From positions 1 through 40,453 of IMG/VR virus record IMGVR_UViG_3300030117_007386: DNA of 40,453 bases; one strand, 5' to 3'. Positions 36,741 through 40,453 of this stretch are shown piece after piece. The notes under the pieces were generated by a model. The model was not told the DNA's origin. It made no database searches and was given only the letters and a program-made list of their open reading frames with translations. The DNA comes from a virus. The position numbers and the translations under genes are program-made. Every line of letters starts with the position of its first letter. The first letter of the stretch is position 1.

Positions 36741-37130
36741 CTACTCTTCAGATTCGGGGGTTCCAGACATGTATTTGCCGATAAATATTTCTGTGGCGTT
36801 TTCATTGCCCTGAATCGGAATATCCTCACCAACGGGGTAACGAATACCTACCGGGTCGAGGTTAAATGACCCGATAAACGGAGTATTTGGCCCTGCCCAA
36901 CAACCTTCTACGTTGTAACAAAAATAATCCAAGGCCTCTTCATACGTAGCGCCCTTATCCATCAATATCTGAAGACACTTTTCTCGGTCATAAAGCGCCA
37001 AAGGCTCGGTGCCACAACGCGCAATCATGCCCACAAGCGCTTCGTCAAACCCGTCGTACATGATTGCTTCAGGATTTAAGTCCTCTAAAGTCGAAACAAT
37101 ATCTGCGGGCGTCGAAATCTCTAAACTCAT
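36741..37130 (-). CDS. 129-aa conserved-looking hypothetical protein
   Basis: I start at the ATG at 37130 (MSLEISTPADIVS), which overlaps the previous stop as TAATG, rather than the in-frame ATG at 37142. The distinctive stretch EEALDYFCYNVEGCWAGPNT, TPFIGSFN resembles a hypothetical-protein pattern I have seen in phages. Cys residues occur (C43-like, C56, C74, C80) but without the CxxC arrangement. It is acidic, 129 residues. Unknown role; it is in an operon with the ribbon-helix-helix-like gene. Confidence 0.65.
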   Translation of the reverse strand: MSLEISTPADIVSTLEDLNPEAIMYDGFDEALVGMIARCGTEPLALYDREKCLQILMDKGATYEEALDYFCYNVEGCWAGPNTPFIGSFNLDPVGIRYPVGEDIPIQGNENATEIFIGKYMSGTPESEE

Positions 37131-37696
37131 TACACTGACCATCCATGAGGAATAATATGACCTGGGCCATATGGGGTTGTTTGTACTTTAATCGTCTTTC
37201 CTGAGTTGTCTGTACCGTCGTAAGCCTCTACGTCTTGTAGTGACGGGTCTGGAGACCAGTAAAAAACCATCGTTTCGTTGTTCGTCTTACCCCAATACCT
37301 ACGCCAACCCTGACGATCGTAGTAAGAATGAATATCAGACTGCGAATCTGGAATGCGTTCGCCAGAACCCCAACGATGCCAACCTTCAGGAACGCGAATC
37401 ATACCCGCGTTATCCAGTTCATATTCCTCGACGACCTCAACAGGCGTCACCTCTTTAGATTCAGTAGAGGCTTTTGAGGGTGTGTCAGGGGTAGCGCTCA
37501 CCTTGGTGGGAGCCCCTGGCGGTGGAGGCGCGAGGCTGCGGTCTTTCAACCCACGAACCAAAGCCAAACGTGCAACAGTTTCGCGTGTAACGATGATGCC
37601 AAGTTCGCGAACAGCGTCAGAGTCACTGACAATTGGGACAAGTTCGTCCAGTTTGGCAAGGATTTGATCGTCGATTGGAACTTCGATTGTTTGCAC
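37130..37696 (-). CDS. 188-aa protein with possible RHH-type N-terminus
   Basis: The start is a GTG at 37696 with GGAGG 5 bases upstream. The first about 50 residues, QTIEVPIDDQILAKLDELVP then VRELGIIVTRETVARLALVR, have a strand followed by two helices, as in ribbon-helix-helix regulators. A Pro/Ser/Thr linker follows, and the C-terminal part has aromatic-rich strands (EGWHRWGSGERIP, YDRQGWRRYWGKTNNETMVF). Its upstream DNA has a 30-bp dyad at 37734-37763 that could be its operator. Both the DNA-binding assignment and autoregulation are inference. Confidence 0.6.
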   Translation of the reverse strand: MQTIEVPIDDQILAKLDELVPIVSDSDAVRELGIIVTRETVARLALVRGLKDRSLAPPPPGAPTKVSATPDTPSKASTESKEVTPVEVVEEYELDNAGMIRVPEGWHRWGSGERIPDSQSDIHSYYDRQGWRRYWGKTNNETMVFYWSPDPSLQDVEAYDGTDNSGKTIKVQTTPYGPGHIIPHGWSV

Positions 37697-37733
37697 TTGG
37701 GCCTCCAGACAAAGAACCTACCACGCGGGGATA

Positions 37734-37763
37734 ACCGTAGCAAGGTGGTAATACCATTACGGT
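37734..37763. promoter_or_regulatory. Nested dyad, candidate operator
   Basis: ACCGTA (37734-37739) mirrors TACGGT (37758-37763), and between them lies TGGTA-A-TACCA (37746-37756). It is 38 bases upstream of the GTG start of the RHH-like gene, a typical location for an autoregulatory operator. Confidence 0.5.
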
Positions 37764-37914
37764 AAGGTGTTTTGGAAAATATTTTTGGAAAAGGAAAGGC
37801 CCCCCCAACAAGGTACCATGGGGACTCTAAGTAGGGTGTACCCCCCTCCCCCCTCGCGGCGATCTTACAGACACAATCCGGCGCCGGCACTATCAACGTC
37901 TCTCTTTCAATCAC

Positions 37915-37976
37915 CGGGGGGCGGATTGGGTAAGTTTTTCCGTACACAACCATCCACACCACGGCGGGGGGCGGAT
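37915..37976. repeat. Direct repeats CGGGGGGCGGAT
   Basis: Exact 12-bp copies at 37915-37926 and 37965-37976, 50 bp apart start to start, in the divergent control region. They may be protein binding sites or part of a packaging (pac/cos) site; neither is shown. Confidence 0.8.
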
Positions 37977-38364
37977 CGACATATCTTACCGAGCATACCT
38001 GGCCACGGTACACACCATTCAACCTTTCCGGTCGGATCGACCATGTCGCGGTGATCAACGATGCGGCTCGGTGAAGAACGTGGCCGGGCCTCGTCCCGAT
38101 CAAGCCCTTCAGTCATACCATGCGTTCAGAACCCTGGGAAAAACAAAGAGTATTTTTTTGCTGCTGGTACTTAATTTGTTTCGACTAAAAAAATCTTCCT
38201 TTCTTTTTCCCATGAACCTGCCCACCTGGTCGGACTGGGTCGTGATCGGGACGGTCCCGCCCACAACCTTCACCCTCACCACATCGTTGCTCCCTCGCGC
38301 CACGCTCGCTCCACCCTCCAAGGGTGAAGGGTGCGCGGCGCCGGGAGCGCAAGGAGAGACAGCC

Positions 38365-38601
38365 ATGTCCGCGTACAAACGCCTGTGGCTCGAGCGCGAG
38401 CAGCGTGACCACGCCGCCGCGAGAGCCGCCGAGAGAGAGACCACCACGCCCGAGGCTCCCGATGCTGCCGCATCGGAGCCAGCCGTTCACCCCGACCAAC
38501 AACCGCTCTTCGTGCGCGGCGACGTATCCGTGCTCGCTGCCGGACTCGCTGCCATGATGGAAGACGACGATGACGATCAGTGGATCGGAGGTGCCGAATG
38601 A
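38365..38601 (+). CDS. 78-aa acidic C-terminus small protein
   Basis: I start at ATG 38365 (MSAYKRLWLEREQRDHAAAR) because AGGAGAG is 9 bases upstream; the longer frame from 38071 adds sequence with no support. The N-terminal half is Arg/Glu/Ala helical, the middle is Pro/Ala-rich, and the C-terminus is acidic (MMEDDDDDQWIGGAE). The G+C content is high. It overlaps the next gene by four bases (ATGA). Unknown; candidate early gene. Confidence 0.65.
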   Translation: MSAYKRLWLEREQRDHAAARAAERETTTPEAPDAAASEPAVHPDQQPLFVRGDVSVLAAGLAAMMEDDDDDQWIGGAE

Positions 38602-38954
38602 GGTGCCCGCACACCGGAGAGACGCTTGACTGCGCGTTCCTCCGTCGATTCATCAACGAACTGGGAACTTTGGACGATACTTCCAAGCGCGACCGATACC
38701 AGCTTGAGAAGATAGCTAGGTACTCGCGTGTCGCGTACAATCAGCTTACCGACAAACATCTTCGGGCCTGTGCCGTTCGCGAGGGCGACGTCACTCCAGA
38801 AAAATCCGAACGGAAAGCGAGCGACTGGGAAATGGAGCGGATGGGTCTCATGAGACAAATCCTAAAGAACGTAAACCTGTACGCACAATCGAAAATGCAT
38901 ACGTCGTTCCTCCCCATTGATCCTGAAATCACGCTTGTAGGCTACGAGCCATAG
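38598..38954 (+). CDS. 118-aa early-region protein, unknown
   Basis: The start is ATG 38598 (MRCPHTGETLDCAFLRRFIN) with GGAGGTG 5 bases before it and an ATGA overlap with the previous stop. The protein has C3 and C12 near the N-terminus and is otherwise helical and charged (DDTSKRDRYQLEKIARYSRV, then SDWEMERMGLMRQILKNVNL). No motif is recognised. A regulator or host-takeover protein is possible only by position. Confidence 0.65.
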   Translation: MRCPHTGETLDCAFLRRFINELGTLDDTSKRDRYQLEKIARYSRVAYNQLTDKHLRACAVREGDVTPEKSERKASDWEMERMGLMRQILKNVNLYAQSKMHTSFLPIDPEITLVGYEP

Positions 38955-38971
38955 GGATTCCACTGCATGCT

Positions 38972-38993
38972 CATCGGGCTTCGCTGTCCGATG
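38972..38993 (+). other. Intergenic UUCG-type hairpin 1
   Basis: CATCGGGC (38972-38979) pairs with GTCCGATG-type bases (38986-38993), with a loop starting UUCG. A second dyad, TGTGAA-ATCC-TTCACA, lies at 39001-39016. No U-run, so a processing or regulatory RNA structure is more likely than a terminator. Confidence 0.6.
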
Positions 38994-39039
38994 ACCATTC
39001 TGTGAAATCCTTCACAATATCAACCACTTAGGAGGCCAC

Positions 39040-39171
39040 ATGGCTAAATCCAACGACCGCGTAGAGACTATCTGCAACGTGATCGGCAACATCTGTTTGC
39101 TAATCACCGTAGCTTGTCTGCTCGCTATCCCGATCACCTACGAGTTGTGGCTCGCTGGCTACATCGACTAA
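39040..39171 (+). CDS. 43-aa single-pass membrane protein
   Basis: This small gene reads MAKSNDRVETICNVIGNICL then a hydrophobic stretch LLITVACLLAIPITYELW, ending LAGYID. One membrane segment spans about residues 15-34 and the short ends are polar. AGGAGG lies 5-6 bases before the ATG, within the leader shared with the neighbouring genes. Small phage membrane proteins can be holin-like, superinfection-exclusion or signalling peptides; none is supported specifically. Confidence 0.65.
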   Translation: MAKSNDRVETICNVIGNICLLITVACLLAIPITYELWLAGYID

Positions 39172-39195
39172 ACCCTAACCAACCTGGAGGTCCAC

Positions 39196-39435
39196 ATGGA
39201 CTACACCGCACTGCTCACGCTTCTCGTTAACCTTTGCGAGGAGCGCGATGCCGCAGTGCTCGCTAAACTTGCAGACGACATCGACGTTGTCCGCAAGATG
39301 TACTCCGAAGATTACGACATGAGTCGTGGGTCGCTTACATACGGTGAGCGTCCCGAATCCGAAGAGTACATTCGTTCCGCGCTTGACGCACTCAGTGCTT
39401 TCTGCCGCGCAAACGATGAGTACAACGCAGCTTAA
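39196..39435 (+). CDS. 79-aa acidic helical protein
   Basis: It starts MDYTALLTLLVNLCEERDAA and is mostly helix: VLAKLADDIDVVRKMYSEDY, then EYIRSALDALSAFCRANDEY. GGAGG is 6 bases upstream in the shared leader. No catalytic motif. Unknown; part of the right-hand early-like cluster, which is transcribed rightward and separated by hairpins. Confidence 0.65.
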   Translation: MDYTALLTLLVNLCEERDAAVLAKLADDIDVVRKMYSEDYDMSRGSLTYGERPESEEYIRSALDALSAFCRANDEYNAA

Positions 39436-39449
39436 TTCCTTTCCGCGCT

Positions 39450-39469
39450 CATCCGGCTTCGGTCGGATG
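39450..39469 (+). other. Intergenic UUCG hairpin 2
   Basis: CATCCGGC (39450-39457), UUCG tetraloop (39458-39461) and GUCGGATG (39462-39469) give an 8-bp stem with a single G-U. It is closely similar to the hairpin at 38972-38993, including the flanking GCTCATC. Confidence 0.75.
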
Positions 39470-39511
39470 GACGTTGTGAGTAATTAAACTCTAACCAACA
39501 TAGGAGGCCAC

Positions 39512-39874
39512 ATGGCTTATTCCGATAACTCCTGCCGTGTTTGCGGCAAAACCACAGACGGTCTACCGATTGCGTTCTGCTCTGGTCGATGTCTGTACCA
39601 TTCCAACCTCGACCGCGAAATGAAAGTTCTGTTCCGCAACACGGTGTTCGTTCACACCAAGGTAACCAAGCGTAACTGCTCCATCCTGCCCGATTGGATT
39701 CGCAACGACCCGAACGAGCATCAGGTTTTGCGCAGCAACGCTGGTTACTACATCGGTTCTATGTGCGATGACGGTATCCCCTACGCTCGCTACACACCGT
39801 ACCTCAGTGAAGAACGTGCAACCTTCCTCTTCAACACACAACGCTGGGTATTCATCGCTCGCGAAACCCCGTAA
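39512..39874 (+). CDS. Cys-rich small protein with putative zinc site (120 aa)
   Basis: The N-terminus MAYSDNSCRVCGKTTDGLPI, AFCSGRCLYHSN has C8/C11 and C23/C27, suggesting a zinc-binding knuckle. The remainder is basic then mixed (KVTKRNCSILPDWIRNDPNE, PYARYTPYLSEERATFLFNT). The ATG follows the shared AGGAGGCCAC leader. It directly precedes the repeat array; a role in binding it is a testable idea but is not shown. Confidence 0.65.
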   Translation: MAYSDNSCRVCGKTTDGLPIAFCSGRCLYHSNLDREMKVLFRNTVFVHTKVTKRNCSILPDWIRNDPNEHQVLRSNAGYYIGSMCDDGIPYARYTPYLSEERATFLFNTQRWVFIARETP

Positions 39875-39913
39875 CACCACGTAACACTCTGTAACACAAC
39901 CAGTGTTACGCCA

Positions 39914-39975
39914 TATAGTAGGTTCATCCAAGCACATTCTAAAGTGTAACACTGTAACACACTTTTCCTACTATA
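39914..39975. other. Nested inverted repeats in the array
   Basis: TATAGTAGG (39914-39922) mirrors CCTACTATA (39967-39975) and encloses AAAGTGT (39941-39947) mirrored by ACACTTT (39959-39965), with two GTAACAC copies between. The nested structure suggests a complex DNA site or a cruciform-capable element. Confidence 0.7.
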
Positions 39976-40086
39976 CCCTTACGTGACGAGAGTGACAGTG
40001 GGTTTGCAGCACAACGCTTGCGCTAAACCCATTGTTCATTTCTATATGTACGTCCTATCCACAATATCCGTGTTACAGTGTTACAC
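39944..40086. repeat. 17-bp perfect inverted repeat
   Basis: GTGTAACACTGTAACAC (39944-39960) and GTGTTACAGTGTTACAC (40070-40086) are exact reverse complements separated by 109 bases. Each holds a pair of the 7-mer in opposite orientation, framing a central segment that contains the DnaA-box-like site. Confidence 0.85.
40055..40063 (+). promoter_or_regulatory. DnaA-box-like site
   Basis: CTATCCACA differs from the DnaA box TTATCCACA at one base. It lies in the middle of the repeat array, 7 bases before the minus-oriented pair at 40070. Single near-matches also occur by chance. Confidence 0.35.
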
Positions 40087-40088
40087 CT

Positions 40089-40121
40089 CGCGATACCTCC
40101 GGTTCTTCCTACCGTATCGCG
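40089..40121. other. 8-bp inverted repeat next to repeat copy
   Basis: CGCGATAC (40089-40096) mirrors GTATCGCG (40114-40121), with a 17-base loop, and abuts the GTAACAC at 40121. Another dyad, TGGGTTT (39999-40005) with AAACCCA (40025-40031), lies upstream. These add to the structured nature of the region. Confidence 0.6.
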
Positions 40122-40255
40122 TAACACACCACCTGTTACACTGTGTAACGCCAGTCTGAACACTGCAGCAAAAGCCAGGTTCAACCGTACAACACAGCGT
40201 AACACCAGGCTTTCACCAGCGTTCATAGAAACAACCAACCGACCAGGAGGTCAAC

Positions 40256-40453
40256 ATGGCAACACCCAAACTCAAAGTTCTTTACGTCAACACAGACGGC
40301 ACCCTTCCAGGCGCCCCAAACCTCAAGCAGATTTGGACATGCGGCCCCGGTCACTGGACTGCAGAAGTCGTTGCAATCTACGCAGAAGCTTCAGACCCCA
40401 ACGCGAAACCGTACCACACGCATATCGAAATGACGAGAACCGAAGCCTACGAC
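40256..40453 (+). CDS. Small protein, 3' end outside window
   Basis: The frame is open for 66 codons to the window end: MATPKLKVLYVNTDGTLPGA, then NLKQIWTCGPGHWTAEVVAI and YHTHIEMTRTEAYD. AGGAGG is 6-7 bases upstream in the shared leader. It follows the repeat array, so it may be the first gene controlled by it. No family recognised. Confidence 0.6.
   Translation, partial: MATPKLKVLYVNTDGTLPGAPNLKQIWTCGPGHWTAEVVAIYAEASDPNAKPYHTHIEMTRTEAYD

Larger units (their letters stand above)
37697..38364. other. Gene-free, G+C-rich divergent control region
   Basis: No supported gene lies in these 668 bases; frames seen on either strand lack ribosome sites and have low-complexity composition. The region holds an operator-like dyad (37734-37763), the palindrome CCGGCGCCGG (37878-37887), two direct copies of CGGGGGGCGGAT, a CGGGAC-G-GTCCCG palindrome (38247-38259), a CACCCT-CCA-AGGGTG hairpin (38312-38326) and an A/T-rich patch near 38138-38213. 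It separates leftward and rightward blocks, so it is probably a promoter region and may contain a packaging site. Confidence 0.6.
39871..40205. repeat. GTAACAC repeat array, possible iterons or operator cluster
   Basis: Ten exact copies of GTAACAC or its reverse complement lie in 335 bases: 39871, 39881 and 39891 (plus, exactly 10 bp apart), 39903 (minus), 39946 and 39954 (plus, 8 bp apart), 40070 and 40078 (minus, 8 bp apart), 40121 and 40199 (plus). Near-copies occur at 40133-40139 and 40145-40151. By chance about 0.04 would be expected. The non-coding span between genes is 39875-40255. Array density and spacing fit an iteron origin or a multi-site regulator. Confidence 0.85.

Noticed and set aside
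37546-38103. 185-aa minus-strand frame across the control region
   Set aside because: It overlaps the RHH-like gene, has no ribosome site and has composition expected of G+C-rich non-coding DNA.
38071-38364. N-terminal extension of the 78-aa protein
   Set aside because: No ribosome site at 38071; AGGAGAG is positioned for the ATG at 38365.
37697-38364. tRNA gene in the gene-free region
   Set aside because: No TTCGA-type T-loop or cloverleaf arrangement could be found by eye.
39871-40205. CRISPR array
   Set aside because: The repeats are 7 bases, in both orientations, at irregular spacing; there are no 25-40 bp repeats with unique spacers or cas genes.
40023-40238. 71-aa minus-strand frame in the repeat array
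   Set aside because: No start signal; the frame lies in repeat DNA and encodes low-complexity sequence.

Overview
The window reads as a 40-kb piece of a double-stranded DNA tailed-phage genome, most likely an uncultivated marine podovirus-like phage of a bacterium. This rests on a recognisable large terminase, portal, scaffold-like protein, HK97-type capsid protein, head-tail adaptor-like and beta-propeller tail proteins, a giant 2595-residue virion protein with a lysozyme domain, and small proteins whose sequence style I recall from marine phages. No integrase, repressor, DNA polymerase, RNA polymerase or holin is recognisable here, so lifestyle and host are open. Window ends cut two genes, a tail fibre-like gene at base 1 and a small gene at the right end.

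There are four strand blocks. (1) Bases 1-24594, minus strand: capsid protein, decoration-like protein, a terminator, adaptor-like protein, beta-propeller tail protein, two large appendage-like proteins, a membrane/coiled-coil protein, a 1017-aa protein, a repeat-bearing 353-aa protein, the 2595-aa presumed ejection protein, and fibre genes. (2) Bases 24772-32325, plus strand: large terminase, small protein, portal, three tiny basic proteins with overlapping stop/start codons, several accessory proteins and a scaffold-like coiled-coil protein, closed by a bidirectional terminator. (3) Bases 32379-37696, minus strand: a second decoration-like protein, a 666-aa helical protein, small basic and acidic proteins, a zinc ribbon, a terminase-small-subunit-like HTH protein and a protein with a possible ribbon-helix-helix N-terminus. 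(4) Bases 38365 to the end, plus strand: small genes with strong, near-identical ribosome-binding leaders and UUCG-type hairpins between them, richer in G+C at the left end.

Two control regions stand out. Bases 24595-24771 hold a divergent promoter region between capsid and terminase genes, with a dyad. Bases 39871-40205 hold ten exact copies, in both orientations, of the 7-mer GTAACAC, with nested inverted repeats and a DnaA-box-like site. This looks like an iteron-type replication origin or a multi-site regulator array and is the most interesting feature of the window. A third stretch, 37697-38364, is a 668-bp gene-free, G+C-rich divergent region with palindromes and direct repeats.

Functionally, blocks 1-3 together provide packaging (terminases, portal), procapsid assembly (scaffold, capsid, decoration), tail and ejection machinery. 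Block 4 looks like host-takeover or replication-control genes, by inference only. Many junctions use the TAATG overlap, suggesting translational coupling to set virion protein ratios.
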